A DNA stretch of 64,000 nucleotides from Acinetobacter tibetensis (GTDB taxonomy: Bacteria > Pseudomonadota > Gammaproteobacteria > Pseudomonadales > Moraxellaceae): the NCBI RefSeq assembly GCF_023824315.1, contig NZ_CP098732.1, forward strand, positions 1,178,001-1,242,000, in the 5' to 3' direction. Positions 51,848 to 60,971 of the stretch are shown piece by piece. The notes beneath the pieces are model-generated. The model was not told where the DNA came from. It searched no databases and saw nothing but the letters and a program-made list of their open reading frames with translations. The position numbers were made by a program, and so were the translations under genes. Position 1 is the stretch's first letter; every line of letters begins with the position of its first letter.

Positions 51848-54800
51848 ATGAATCGAGTGGTGCAAGGTGCGAAAGCGGGCAGCGGTGAAGCGAGAAAGTC
51901 TGTCATTGCTACAGACTCGGCACAATCCAAAACCTTTATTAAAATTCTCTATGGTTTATCAGAAGGGCCAATTAAAGGCTTGGTTGATGGCATACGTTCA
52001 ATTTACCTAGACGATACCCCTTTACAAGATGCCAATGGGATCTGGAACTTTGAAAATGTCACGGTTGATTCACGTCTAGGCACTAACGATCAAACGTATA
52101 TTGAAGGCTTTCCAGACATTTCTTCAGAAACGGGCATTGGGGTTGAGCTTAAATCCAGCGCAGCATGGGTCAAAAGCTTTACCAACCTTGAACTGGATGC
52201 ACTCCATATCCGTTTACGTTGGGGGCCACTACGCCAACAAAATATAGACAATGGAGATGTCAGCGGCATCACTATTCTCTATGCAATCGATTTACAAACC
52301 GATGGTGGGGCGTGGACCGAAGTTTTAAATACTAAAATCTCCGATAAAACCTCAGCCAATTATGAGCGTTCACATCGTATAGATTTACCCAAAGCCAATT
52401 TTGGTTGGCAGGTTCGTGTCCGTCGTATTACTCCAAATTCAAGTTCAGAATCGGTCAGTGACAAGATGTACGTACAGGCAATCACTGAAGTCATTGATGC
52501 CAAATTACGTTATCCCAATACAGCCTTGTTAGGTCTGCAATATGATGCAGAAACTTTTTCCAACGTAGCGAAAATGGCTGCTGAATGTGAGGGTGTAGAA
52601 ATTCTACTCCCAAGCAACTATAACCCCGTATCGCGTGAATATACGGGACTGTGGGATGGTACATTCAAACGAGCTTATAGTAATAATCCTGCTTGGCATT
52701 TTTATGATGTGTGTGTCAGTAAACGCTATGCACTGGGTGATCGTATTAATTCAAGCATGATTGATAAATGGTCAATTTATCGCTTGGGTCAATATTGTGA
52801 TCAATTGGTTCCAGATGGAAAGGGTGGGCAGGAACCACGGTTCACTTTGAATGTCTATGAGCAATCCCAAGATGATGCCTGGTCTGTGCTCTCCAAAATG
52901 GCAGGGGCTTTTCGCGCCTATATATATTGGGACGGTCAAGCCATCGTTTGTGATGCTGATATTCCACAAGATACTTATTTTACCTATACCGCAGCCAATG
53001 TCATTGATGGGCATTTTGAATATTCAGGTACGCGTGCACGTGATCGGCATACTGTTGCGAAAGTCGCATGGGATAATCCAAACAACCGCTATAAAACTGA
53101 ATATGTATTTGTTCGGGATGAGGCAGCGATTGCACGCTTGGGGATTCGTATTGCTGAAATTGCTGCTTATGGTTGTACCAGTGAAGCTCAGGCGCAACGT
53201 GCAGGGCATTGGGCACTTAAATCTGAACAGTATGAAACGCGCACAGTGACGTTTAAAGTCGGACTAGATGGATTTATTCCGCGCCCTGGTAAAGTCATTG
53301 AAATTGCAGATCCTTTGTTTGCTGGTCGAGCCAATGGTGGTCGTATTGCTGCAGTCAGTGCAGACCTCAAAAAGATCACTTTAGATCGGGATGATGTGAT
53401 TTGTCGTGCAGGTGATCGCTTAGTGGTTAATGGTGAAAACGGTAAAGCACAGGCACGTATTGTTCAATCGATGACGGGCCGTGTGATTACTGTAGTATCT
53501 GCATTTGAATCTGTCGCAGCACAAAATGTTTGGGTTGTAGATGCGCAAGACTTGGCAACGATGAAGTTTCGTGTAATTTCAATTACCCAGGATGATACCC
53601 ATCAATTTACGATCAATGCTTTGCAATACAATGCATCGAAATATGATGCGATTGATAACGGGGCATTTATTGATGAACGGCCAATTTCGATTATTAATCC
53701 GAGACTTCAAAACCCTGTCGCTTCCGTAACGATCAGTTCTGAACAAATGGTGCAGCAAGGTTTAACTGTTGCGACGATGATCATTACTTGGCCACAAGTT
53801 GAAGGTGCAACCAAGTATCAAGTGGAGTGGCGCAAAGATGATGGTTCCTGGTTAAAGTTGCCGATCACTGGGAATAACTCAGTTGAGGTGCAAGGGATTT
53901 ACACGGGTAACTATCAAGCGCGAGTTGTTGCAATTAATGCCTTTGATATTGCTTCACTGGCCACCTATTCAACATTAACAGCACTGAAAGGAAAGCAGGG
54001 TAATCCACCTAAACTGGCGTTTATTACTGCGACAGGCATCTTGTTTGGTATGCATTTGAAGTGGGGCTTTCCTGCAGTGGGTGCTTTAGATACTGCTTAT
54101 ACGGAAATTCAGGTTTCACCCGATGGGATCAGTAATATTGCTCAGCTTGGATTATTTTCATATCCGACCACCACACATACGATTCAAGGCTTACAGCCAA
54201 ATTTAACCCAGTTTTATCGGGGACGTTTGATTGACCGCATTGGTAATATTGGGGATTGGTCAGACTGGACAAATGCCACCACGTCAGCAGATGCATCAGC
54301 AGTACTGGATATTCTGTCTGGGAAAATAACTGAGTCGCAGCTTCATCAAGATTTGCAAACCAAGATTGATCGCATAGATACCGTTGAGGGTGATATTGCA
54401 GACATTATTCAAGCTGTTAATAACGTTGAAGATGGTGTCACGCAAGAACGGACTGAACGTATATCAGGTGATCAAGATGTATTGAATCAGTTAACAATCT
54501 ACAAGGTGAGTAATAATCAGGCTGTTGCAGCAGTTGTGGAAGAGGTTGACACTCTTGCGGATCAACAAGTGATCATGTCATCAAAAATAGATGGAGTTTA
54601 TGCACAAGTCAATCCGTCATTGATTGGTGATGATTCAATGTTGATTGGTTCTACCGCAGGTTATGCAGGGGTTTGGTCTGAACAATCTGCACGAATTGAA
54701 GAGGATATTGCTCAGTCACTTCGAACTGATTCTGTAATTGCACAAATGGCAGCGAATGATGCGATTTATCAAAGCCAAATCCAAGCCAATGCCAGTGCAA

Positions 54801-55936
54801 TCGCTGCGAATGTCTCTGCCACAACAATTTTGCAAACTACAGTAGGGCAAAATACGGCAAGTATTCAAACACAGCAGCAGTCAATTAATGGCATCAACCT
54901 GCAATACACCTTGAAGCTTGATAGTAATGGTTACGTGGCAGGTATGGGCGTGATGAATGATGGTAAAACATCAAACTTCATCATCAATTCAGATATGTTT
55001 GCGTTAGGAAATCCCGCAGGTTCCGTGGGGACGACTTACCCATTCATTTTTAGAACCACGCCTTATACAGATCCATTAACTGGAACAGTCTTCCCGGTGT
55101 CTGCCTACATGAAGTCGGCAATGTTTGACTATCAATCGGTCAAAACATCACATATTGAAGATCTGGCAGTGAAAACAGCGAAGATTGATGCTTTGGCTGT
55201 GACAACCGCAAAAATTGATAATTTAGCGGTGACTGAAGGGAAAATTGCGAATCTTGCGGTTGATACCCTCAAGATCAAAGACAATGCGGTGACTGTGCCT
55301 GTTTCAGCATTTGCCGAAGCAGCAACGACAGTGGGGACCGATTACATCACCATTCAAACTTTGGCTGTTCCATCAGATATGGGACATACCATTTTGACTT
55401 TTGGTGCTGTATTCAGTTTTACCTCTTATACATCACAGCAGCGGTTACTTTGTCGTGTCCTGAAAAATGGCAATGTCGTATTTGAAGATTTGGAAGTTCA
55501 TTTTGTTGATTATGATTCAGTGGGTGTAACTTCTGACAATAGTGGCCAACATCAACATAGTGTGAGTGTCACAGTTAATGGTTCGGCAAATGATGCAGGG
55601 AATCATTCACATTCATTTAGTGGTAGTACTGGTAATTCATCTGCCGGTTCAGTGGCTAACTCTTTCCACAGTCATAACTACAATGGTTCAACAAATTCAG
55701 GAGGCTCACATGGTCATAACTTAAGTTTGAATGCAAATGCTTCAATGGGACTTGATGGTATTCATAGTCATAATATTACGATTCGTGGTAGTGCTCGTAG
55801 TGCCGGTACATTGAATATATCAAGACATGATTCAACGGGTATCGCGGGAACATTCCAACTGCAGCTTAAATCAGGCTCTGGCGGGAATGTAAGTGTTTCA
55901 CAACGATATATACATGCAATGACAATGAGGAAGTGA
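51848..55936 (+). CDS. Host specificity protein J (central tail fiber)
   Basis: 1362 residues from an ATG at 51848 (TAGGCGT upstream); the open frame begins slightly earlier. Residues about 10-650 match the gpJ core (VIATDSAQSKTFIKILYGLS, EGPIKGLVDG, WHFYDVCVSKRYALGDRI), then fibronectin-like and coiled-coil modules (IIQAVNNVEDGVTQERTER), then a C-terminal domain with five HxH motifs at about 55549-55775. The C-terminus should recognise the cell surface receptor. Confidence 0.93.
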   Translation: MNRVVQGAKAGSGEARKSVIATDSAQSKTFIKILYGLSEGPIKGLVDGIRSIYLDDTPLQDANGIWNFENVTVDSRLGTNDQTYIEGFPDISSETGIGVELKSSAAWVKSFTNLELDALHIRLRWGPLRQQNIDNGDVSGITILYAIDLQTDGGAWTEVLNTKISDKTSANYERSHRIDLPKANFGWQVRVRRITPNSSSESVSDKMYVQAITEVIDAKLRYPNTALLGLQYDAETFSNVAKMAAECEGVEILLPSNYNPVSREYTGLWDGTFKRAYSNNPAWHFYDVCVSKRYALGDRINSSMIDKWSIYRLGQYCDQLVPDGKGGQEPRFTLNVYEQSQDDAWSVLSKMAGAFRAYIYWDGQAIVCDADIPQDTYFTYTAANVIDGHFEYSGTRARDRHTVAKVAWDNPNNRYKTEYVFVRDEAAIARLGIRIAEIAAYGCTSEAQAQRAGHWALKSEQYETRTVTFKVGLDGFIPRPGKVIEIADPLFAGRANGGRIAAVSADLKKITLDRDDVICRAGDRLVVNGENGKAQARIVQSMTGRVITVVSAFESVAAQNVWVVDAQDLATMKFRVISITQDDTHQFTINALQYNASKYDAIDNGAFIDERPISIINPRLQNPVASVTISSEQMVQQGLTVATMIITWPQVEGATKYQVEWRKDDGSWLKLPITGNNSVEVQGIYTGNYQARVVAINAFDIASLATYSTLTALKGKQGNPPKLAFITATGILFGMHLKWGFPAVGALDTAYTEIQVSPDGISNIAQLGLFSYPTTTHTIQGLQPNLTQFYRGRLIDRIGNIGDWSDWTNATTSADASAVLDILSGKITESQLHQDLQTKIDRIDTVEGDIADIIQAVNNVEDGVTQERTERISGDQDVLNQLTIYKVSNNQAVAAVVEEVDTLADQQVIMSSKIDGVYAQVNPSLIGDDSMLIGSTAGYAGVWSEQSARIEEDIAQSLRTDSVIAQMAANDAIYQSQIQANASAIAANVSATTILQTTVGQNTASIQTQQQSINGINLQYTLKLDSNGYVAGMGVMNDGKTSNFIINSDMFALGNPAGSVGTTYPFIFRTTPYTDPLTGTVFPVSAYMKSAMFDYQSVKTSHIEDLAVKTAKIDALAVTTAKIDNLAVTEGKIANLAVDTLKIKDNAVTVPVSAFAEAATTVGTDYITIQTLAVPSDMGHTILTFGAVFSFTSYTSQQRLLCRVLKNGNVVFEDLEVHFVDYDSVGVTSDNSGQHQHSVSVTVNGSANDAGNHSHSFSGSTGNSSAGSVANSFHSHNYNGSTNSGGSHGHNLSLNANASMGLDGIHSHNITIRGSARSAGTLNISRHDSTGIAGTFQLQLKSGSGGNVSVSQRYIHAMTMRK

Positions 55937-56115
55937 TGGCTTATTTTGCGGTATTTGATATAGAGACAGGCAGAATTGAAAATCTTGTTGAATGTCCTGA
56001 GTTCCTGGCGAATTCAATTCACTTGGAAGCTAATCAGGACATGATCCAAGTTGAGTCTCAAGTCTCAGCAACACAATACCATGTGGTTAATCGAGAGCTT
56101 TATAAACTGGTTTAA
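55936..56115 (+). CDS. Small hypothetical tail-region protein
   Basis: 59 residues (MAYFAVFDIETGRIENLVEC), overlapping the J stop by one base. Fits a small partner or chaperone of the fiber tip, like tail fiber assembly proteins, but no family is recognised. Confidence 0.6.
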   Translation: MAYFAVFDIETGRIENLVECPEFLANSIHLEANQDMIQVESQVSATQYHVVNRELYKLV

Positions 56116-56133
56116 GAAATTTGATTGAGTGAT

Positions 56134-56156
56134 GGCACCCAGTAGGGTGTTTTTTA
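56134..56156 (+). terminator. Terminator before the lysis genes
   Basis: GCACCC-AGTA-GGGTGT then T5 and ATTGCC. Confidence 0.8.
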
Positions 56157-56178
56157 TTGCCGAAAATAGGGGGTAGGT

Positions 56179-56439
56179 GTGTCTGATAGTCAGCAAATTG
56201 TAGATGCATCAGCAGCAATTGCAACAAGTAAGGCAGCAACGTATGCGGGGTCTGGAGCTGCAGGCGTTTCCGCATGGATGGGATCAATCGATTGGGGGTT
56301 TTGGGTCAGTATTGGTATTGCAATAGCGGGTTTTGCAATGAACTGGTACTTCGCCAAGAAAAAAGATTTACGTGATGAAATTGAACACAAGGCATATTTA
56401 GAGAGTCTTGAAGGAAAGTGTGATGCAGAACAAGACTAA
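56179..56439 (+). CDS. Holin
   Basis: 86 residues from a GTG with TAGG upstream. A central hydrophobic helix (GFWVSIGIAIAGFAMNWYF) with a weaker upstream one, then a charged C-terminus (AKKKDLRDEIEHKAYLE). Small size and place directly before the endolysin support the role. Overlaps the endolysin by 17 bp. Confidence 0.8.
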   Translation: MSDSQQIVDASAAIATSKAATYAGSGAAGVSAWMGSIDWGFWVSIGIAIAGFAMNWYFAKKKDLRDEIEHKAYLESLEGKCDAEQD

Positions 56440-56929
56440 AATTTCAGTCGCAATATTAGCAGCTTCGGCTGCTTTTTTTACGTCTTTAGAAATACACGAA
56501 GGCTATTCGGCGAAGCCTTATAAAGATACTGGTGGAGTTGTGACTCAGGGTATCGGTTCAACAGTCAAACCGAATGGCCAATCGATCAAAATGACCGATC
56601 CACCGATTACGCGCAAAACAGCGATTGATTGGGCAAAAACGCATGTGGCCAAAGATGAAGTTGTTTTCCGAAAATCTATGCCTGGTGTGAAGTTGTCTCT
56701 AGTGGAATATGACGTATATCTCGACTTTACTTACAACTTTGGCCAAGCCAATTGGAATCAATCTTCAATGCTCCGCAACTTGAAAGCGGGGCAGTACGTT
56801 GCCGCTTGTAAGTCGCTTTTGAAGTGGAAGTATGTGGCCAAGAAAGATTGCTCAATTCGTAAGAACGGCTGTTATGGCGTTTGGGTTCGTCAGCAAGAGC
56901 GTTATCAAAAATGTATGGAGGTGCAGTAA
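56423..56929 (+). CDS. SAR-type endolysin (GH24 lysozyme)
   Basis: 168 residues. Start at ATG 56423 with AAGGA seven bases upstream. An N-terminal signal-anchor-like helix (ISVAILAASAAFFTSLEIHE), then the lysozyme motif HEGYSAKPYKDTGGVVTQGIG with Glu, Asp and Thr as in T4/P21 enzymes. It degrades peptidoglycan after release from the membrane by holin or pinholin. Length is typical. Confidence 0.9.
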   Translation: MQNKTKISVAILAASAAFFTSLEIHEGYSAKPYKDTGGVVTQGIGSTVKPNGQSIKMTDPPITRKTAIDWAKTHVAKDEVVFRKSMPGVKLSLVEYDVYLDFTYNFGQANWNQSSMLRNLKAGQYVAACKSLLKWKYVAKKDCSIRKNGCYGVWVRQQERYQKCMEVQ

Positions 56930-57040
56930 ATGCCGATACTTATAGCCTTATGGAAGTTCAAATACTGGGTCGCATTCGCGGCCATTTTTATTTTATGGGT
57001 GTTGCAAATTGCATACACTAATCACTTAGCTGGACAGTAA
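56930..57040 (+). CDS. Small membrane protein after endolysin
   Basis: 36 residues (MPILIALWKFKYWVAFAAIF), a single helix. It overlaps the endolysin stop (TAAATG) and lies where spanin genes often sit, but it lacks a lipoprotein box or coiled coil, so spanin function is not shown. Confidence 0.55.
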   Translation: MPILIALWKFKYWVAFAAIFILWVLQIAYTNHLAGQ

Positions 57041-57300
57041 AAAGACTCAGGCATATTTATCCGGATGCTAAAAGTGCACAAGTTGCCGCGCAGTCTGCCT
57101 TGGATTCAGCCAAACGTGGAGAGGAAACCTTAAGTCTGACATTACCAGGTAATCCATTACTTTCTGCGGAAATGCCCTTAGAGATCAGTGAGGTTAGAGA
57201 TGGGATAAATGGTTCATGGATGATTGAACAAGTGACTCATACGATTGATAAGTCACTTGGGTATAGCTGCGGGATAGAGGCTGTAAAAGAGATTGAATAA
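57037..57300 (+). pseudogene. C-terminal remnant of a P2-type late control protein gpD
   Basis: The frame ending at 57300 reads RLRHIYPDAKSAQVAAQSAL, then RGEETLSLTLPGNPLLSAEM and WMIEQVTHTIDKSLGYSCGIEA, the end of a P2 gpD/phage late control D protein. The rest of that gene and all other P2 tail genes are missing, and gpD has no role in a siphophage tail. It marks recombination with a P2-like prophage. Confidence 0.7.
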
Positions 57301-57310
57301 TTTTTCTATT

Positions 57311-57336
57311 ACTGTATATTGTATATATACGCTATA
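57311..57336 (+). promoter_or_regulatory. higBA promoter/operator region
   Basis: GTATATATAC palindrome (57321-57330) with other TGTATA/TATACG elements just before higB. It resembles a HigA-type operator overlapping the promoter. Confidence 0.4.
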
Positions 57337-57353
57337 CGAATGGATGCTAAAGC

Positions 57354-57635
57354 TTGATTAAGAGTTTTAAACATAAAGGTCTTCAGGCTTTTTTCCAAAC
57401 TGGTACAACAGCAGGTATTCAAGCAGCGCATTCTGCCAAATTACGTTTAATCCTTGCAGCATTACATGCTGCTTCCACAGTGAATGATCTAAGAACTCCA
57501 CCCAATTGGCGATTGCACAAGTTAAGTGGAAATCTACAAGATCAATGGTCGCTGACTGTAAACGGTAATTGGCGGGTAATTTTTAAATTTGAAGATGGTG
57601 ATGTCTACATTGTGGATTATCTGGACTATCACTAA
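57354..57635 (+). CDS. higB: HigB toxin (RelE family mRNA interferase)
   Basis: 93 residues from a TTG. MIKSFKHKGLQAFFQTGTTA, LIL AALHAA, RTPPNWRLHKLSGN and NGNWRVIFKFEDGDVYIVDYLDYH are the HigB pattern. It cuts mRNA on the ribosome. First gene of a toxin-first pair with HigA, the typical higBA order. Confidence 0.92.
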   Translation: MIKSFKHKGLQAFFQTGTTAGIQAAHSAKLRLILAALHAASTVNDLRTPPNWRLHKLSGNLQDQWSLTVNGNWRVIFKFEDGDVYIVDYLDYH

Positions 57636-57659
57636 GCCTTTCAGCGCAGGAGTACTAAG

Positions 57660-57944
57660 ATGAATATGATGTTCAATGCACCACATCCTGGTGAAATGTT
57701 ACGGGAATATATTGGTGAAACTCCTGTGACGGAGGCGGCTCAAGCACTAGGCGTTACTCGTGCAAATCTTTCTCGTATTTTGAATGGTCATACTGGTATT
57801 TCAGCAGATATGGCAATTCGTTTAAGCGAGGCTTTGGAAACTTCTCCAGAGTTTTGGTTGAATTTGCAGATGCAGTATGACTTATGGAATGCCAGCCAAC
57901 GTCAGCGACCAGTTATAAAGAAATTGGTTCAGGATTTTGCATAA
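57660..57944 (+). CDS. higA: HigA antitoxin
   Basis: 94 residues. HPGEMLREYIGETPVTEAAQ, LGVTRANLSRILNGHTGISA (HTH) and ALETSPEFWLNLQMQYDLW are the HigA/VapI pattern. It neutralises HigB and represses the operon. Confidence 0.93.
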   Translation: MNMMFNAPHPGEMLREYIGETPVTEAAQALGVTRANLSRILNGHTGISADMAIRLSEALETSPEFWLNLQMQYDLWNASQRQRPVIKKLVQDFA

Positions 57945-57946
57945 GT

Positions 57947-57973
57947 AAAGCGCCGTGAGGCGCTTTATCTTTT
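57947..57973 (+). terminator. Terminator after higA
   Basis: AAAGCGCC-GTGA-GGCGCTTT then ATCTTTT. The next 190 bases before the following operon hold no gene. Confidence 0.75.
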
Positions 57974-58166
57974 CTTCTTCGGGCACTTTGTACCATATCC
58001 ACCCAGCAAGCAGTCACATGCTTTACCTCAAGCACTGCCAGAAGAAGGCTATTTTAGTAGAAATTGTTAGACGAAAAATATTACTTTTTTGAAAAATATA
58101 AGAAATCAATACTATGATCTATTATAAATTATTTGACCTAAGTTCTTTATTCAGAAGCAAAAATAT

Positions 58167-58904
58167 GTGAAGATAAGCAGGCTAAATTTGAAAAGTACTT
58201 TTGAAATGAATTACAAACTACTAAATTATTTTTTTATTATAAATACAAATTATGTTACGCCTGATGCCACCAATACACAGTTGATTAGGCAGTTCATGGA
58301 TCTATTCATAGAGCAACATTTCTTTCCGAGAGTACAAGAGGCTCAAACTTTTCAGTTCCAAATGAATGGTAATAATCAGCCTAAAACCGTGATACGTAAA
58401 ACTTTGGGTTTGATTAGCTTGGATAATCGTTGGATTATTAACTTTCTACCTGAACAAATCGAAATTGCATATAATAGTGATTTGGAAAGTGATGATATCG
58501 GTGTTTGTGATTTTTTAAATAAAGTGAAAGAATATTTAAGATTAATTAATAATGTAACTAAGCTTAATAATATTTACAGATTGGGATTTGTAGTTAATTA
58601 TTTTTCTGAAGGGTTGAATATCGAATATAATCAAGCTCATTTCCCAAGTGAATCATTAAGTGATGATTTGGTTGAGGTTCAGCATAATAGCGTTAAAAGA
58701 AAGAGTATTGATGGTATTGATTTTAATATTGTAAAAACACTTGGATATTATAGTGAAGCTGAAATTAATTATATAAATGGTACCAAAAAATTTAAAGGGA
58801 ATGTTAAAAAGATAGATGTTAATACTGTTGTAAGTGAAAATAATAAATTTTCACTAGATATTATTGATCTTTTGTCAAATGAAATCTTTAGTGATACATT
58901 ATAA
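58167..58904 (+). CDS. Unknown protein 1 of the AT-rich three-gene operon
   Basis: 245 residues from a GTG; an ATG at 58206 is an alternative. Soluble, beta-rich (RKTLGLISLDNRWIINFLPE, LNNIYRLGFVVNYFSEGLN). The layout reminds me of the sporadic TIGR04255 family of proteins, which I cannot confirm. Base composition is clearly lower GC than the phage core. Separated by two bases from the next gene. Confidence 0.75.
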   Translation: MKISRLNLKSTFEMNYKLLNYFFIINTNYVTPDATNTQLIRQFMDLFIEQHFFPRVQEAQTFQFQMNGNNQPKTVIRKTLGLISLDNRWIINFLPEQIEIAYNSDLESDDIGVCDFLNKVKEYLRLINNVTKLNNIYRLGFVVNYFSEGLNIEYNQAHFPSESLSDDLVEVQHNSVKRKSIDGIDFNIVKTLGYYSEAEINYINGTKKFKGNVKKIDVNTVVSENNKFSLDIIDLLSNEIFSDTL

Positions 58905-58906
58905 TT

Positions 58907-59608
58907 ATGCGTAACAAGTATATTATATCTTCTGATGAGAAATACTCATCATGTCTATATGAATCGACTAATCAACTGTCTAAGTTTATAACTACTAATC
59001 ATAGTTATGAATCAAGTGGTGATTTTTCTAAATTTAGTCGAAATATGAAGTTCGAATCTAGTAATAGAATAAGTACTTCTAGTGTAAGTAAAATAAGTAC
59101 TACTGATTTGGTTAATTACATTGATGGTTTTATTAATCACTCTGAGGTTAATTACAATGAGCTTTATAAAATTCAATTGAAAAAGAAATTTGAACCAATC
59201 TTATATAAATCATTAAGGGATCCATTTGTTGAAGATGAAGAGTTATTAAGTTTAAGTTATGAACTAAAGCTGCATTTAAAGCTTAACTTTGATGTAACAT
59301 CTAATTGGTTAAGTGAGTTTTATTTAAGTAATTTATCTAAGGAAAATATACTTAGTAACTTATTAAGATTATTAGCACTTATTGAAGGTCATTTACTAAT
59401 TTTTTCAATCGTTGTAATGATCGCTCAAGCCGTTTCTATTAAATTTATTCAAGTTAAAAGGAGCGCACTGCAGCTTTTGGAAAGTTTAATATTAGAAGGA
59501 AGAAATGATGCGTATAGTCTTCTAAATCAAATGGATGTAATTAAACAGCCTAGGTTGGAAAAATATAGACAAGCAATTCTTGCTGATAATAGAAATTTAA
59601 TGGTGTAA
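58907..59608 (+). CDS. Unknown protein 2 of the AT-rich three-gene operon
   Basis: 233 residues. Ser-rich N-terminal part (MRNKYIISSDEKYSSCLYES...SNRISTSSVSKIST) and a helical C-terminal part with a hydrophobic stretch (LLRLLALIEGHLLIFSIVVM) that could enter a membrane or be a buried helix. Two-base spacing on both sides. No family recognised. Confidence 0.75.
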   Translation: MRNKYIISSDEKYSSCLYESTNQLSKFITTNHSYESSGDFSKFSRNMKFESSNRISTSSVSKISTTDLVNYIDGFINHSEVNYNELYKIQLKKKFEPILYKSLRDPFVEDEELLSLSYELKLHLKLNFDVTSNWLSEFYLSNLSKENILSNLLRLLALIEGHLLIFSIVVMIAQAVSIKFIQVKRSALQLLESLILEGRNDAYSLLNQMDVIKQPRLEKYRQAILADNRNLMV

Positions 59609-59610
59609 GA

Positions 59611-60387
59611 ATGGTTTATTTTGTTAGACGGTTAAATTCTGATGTATGGCCTGAAGATGAAGAACAGATTAATATTGCTCTAGGTAATTTTGATGAAATT
59701 AGTGCAGATCCTTTTTCTAAATGCCTAAAAACACATAACAATACCTTATCCTTATGGAAGGTTAGTTCAGATGGTGAGGTTAATAAATCAACTCTCGCTA
59801 AATCAATAATTGCTTTAGTTACGGCTCCGAATCAGAAAACACTATCACCTCTTGATGTTATTTATTTTTCTGACAATGATTTAAAAGAAGATGAGTTATT
59901 AATTGAGCAAACAGATGGTGAAACATCTATCCCTGATTTGGTGAATACTCACTTTGATATAATTGGCATTAATTATAAGAAGCTTGAAAATGTAGGTAGA
60001 TTAGTATTAAAAACGTTATTGAATAATTCTATTGAAAGTTTCACTAGAAAGGAAGTAATAGATTTATTGAACTCATATTTAGATGAAGATATTGAGAATA
60101 ATTATAAGAATATTAACGAAAATATTTTAATATTTATGGGTGAAATAACACAAAGAAAATTGGTTAATACTGATTTTTATAAAGATTTAAACTGTAAGTC
60201 TTTTTTAGATTTAAAAATTACAGTGTTAAATGACCTTTATAGTAAAGATAAGTTATTACTTGATGAGAAAATTCATCAACTTCCTCCTCGGGAAAAATCG
60301 GCTTTTCGTATTGATGTGAATCAAAAAGCTAATTCTAAAAAGGAATATAATGAATTGATTGATTTTGTAATGGAAAGAACTAATTAA
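59611..60387 (+). CDS. Unknown protein 3 of the AT-rich three-gene operon
   Basis: 258 residues (MVYFVRRLNSDVWPEDEEQI), acidic, soluble. A helical segment (SFTRKEVIDLLNSYLDEDIE) and a Lys-rich end. No motif recognised. Follows protein 2 by two bases and is closed by a bidirectional terminator. Confidence 0.75.
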   Translation: MVYFVRRLNSDVWPEDEEQINIALGNFDEISADPFSKCLKTHNNTLSLWKVSSDGEVNKSTLAKSIIALVTAPNQKTLSPLDVIYFSDNDLKEDELLIEQTDGETSIPDLVNTHFDIIGINYKKLENVGRLVLKTLLNNSIESFTRKEVIDLLNSYLDEDIENNYKNINENILIFMGEITQRKLVNTDFYKDLNCKSFLDLKITVLNDLYSKDKLLLDEKIHQLPPREKSAFRIDVNQKANSKKEYNELIDFVMERTN

Positions 60388-60394
60388 TTCAAGT

Positions 60395-60422
60395 TAAAAA
60401 AGCACCTCACGGTGCTTTTTTT
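60395..60422. terminator. Bidirectional terminator
   Basis: A6-GCACC-TCAC-GGTGC-T7, between the convergent three-gene operon and the RHH gene, whose stop it includes. Confidence 0.88.
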
Positions 60423-60813
60423 AATCCCTAAAACTCTCACCTCTAGGAATAGAATACCAATAACGAATCTTCTTTCCATCGTTTAAAGTTTCAATATTGA
60501 TTAGCTGGTATTCAGGATTGTCATAAAAAATTCTTGAGATCATTTGCTCAACACGTGCTGTACGCTCTTGTAACGGCTCTTTTGGGTAATCCTCAATGCA
60601 GTTCACATCATTAAAATAAATAGAACGACCAGATTTTCCCTCTACTTTAGATTTGAAACCTAAGTCCATTAGTTCAAGCATTGCCGTATTTAGCGATAGA
60701 TTATTTTTTTCGGCATAGTCCATTAGTGATTCATATTGTTCCTGAGGCATACGGACTTGTGTACGTTTCCAATCATCTTGAGAAACTGCTCTCCCAGTTT
60801 TATTTTCAGCCAT
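60421..60813 (-). CDS. Arc/Mnt-like ribbon-helix-helix repressor
   Basis: 130 residues from an ATG at 60813 (MAENKTGRAVSQDDWKRTQV). The ribbon-helix-helix is WKRTQVRMPQEQYESLMDYA-EKNNLSLNTAMLELMDLG, as in Arc and Mnt. The C-terminal half has an unknown function. It is divergent from an antirepressor, with an inverted-repeat site between, which resembles the Mnt-Ant (immI) switch of P22. Confidence 0.8.
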   Translation of the reverse strand: MAENKTGRAVSQDDWKRTQVRMPQEQYESLMDYAEKNNLSLNTAMLELMDLGFKSKVEGKSGRSIYFNDVNCIEDYPKEPLQERTARVEQMISRIFYDNPEYQLINIETLNDGKKIRYWYSIPRGESFRD

Positions 60814-60835
60814 TATATGTGCTCGTAAATACATT

Positions 60836-60890
60836 TGACATGATAATAACACTATGAAATACTAAACTCAATGACAAGATAATCATGTCA
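60836..60890. promoter_or_regulatory. Inverted-repeat operator between RHH and antirepressor
   Basis: TGACATGATAAT at 60836-60847 is matched on the other strand by ATAATCATGTCA at 60879-60890 (one mismatch). Likely target of the RHH protein, which needs pairs of such sites. Confidence 0.6.
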
Positions 60891-60908
60891 TTAAAGCTTA
60901 AATAAAAA

Positions 60909-60940
60909 CGCCCCGAACAATCTTGGCGGATCACGGGGCG
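60909..60940 (+). repeat. GC-rich hairpin in the antirepressor leader
   Basis: CGCCCCG (60909-60915) and CGGGGCG (60934-60940), 18-base loop, 31 bases before the start codon. It could attenuate expression or mark an antisense RNA like P22 sar; no evidence beyond place. Confidence 0.55.
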
Positions 60941-60971
60941 AGTTATCAATCTTCATAGAGAGAAAACTGAT

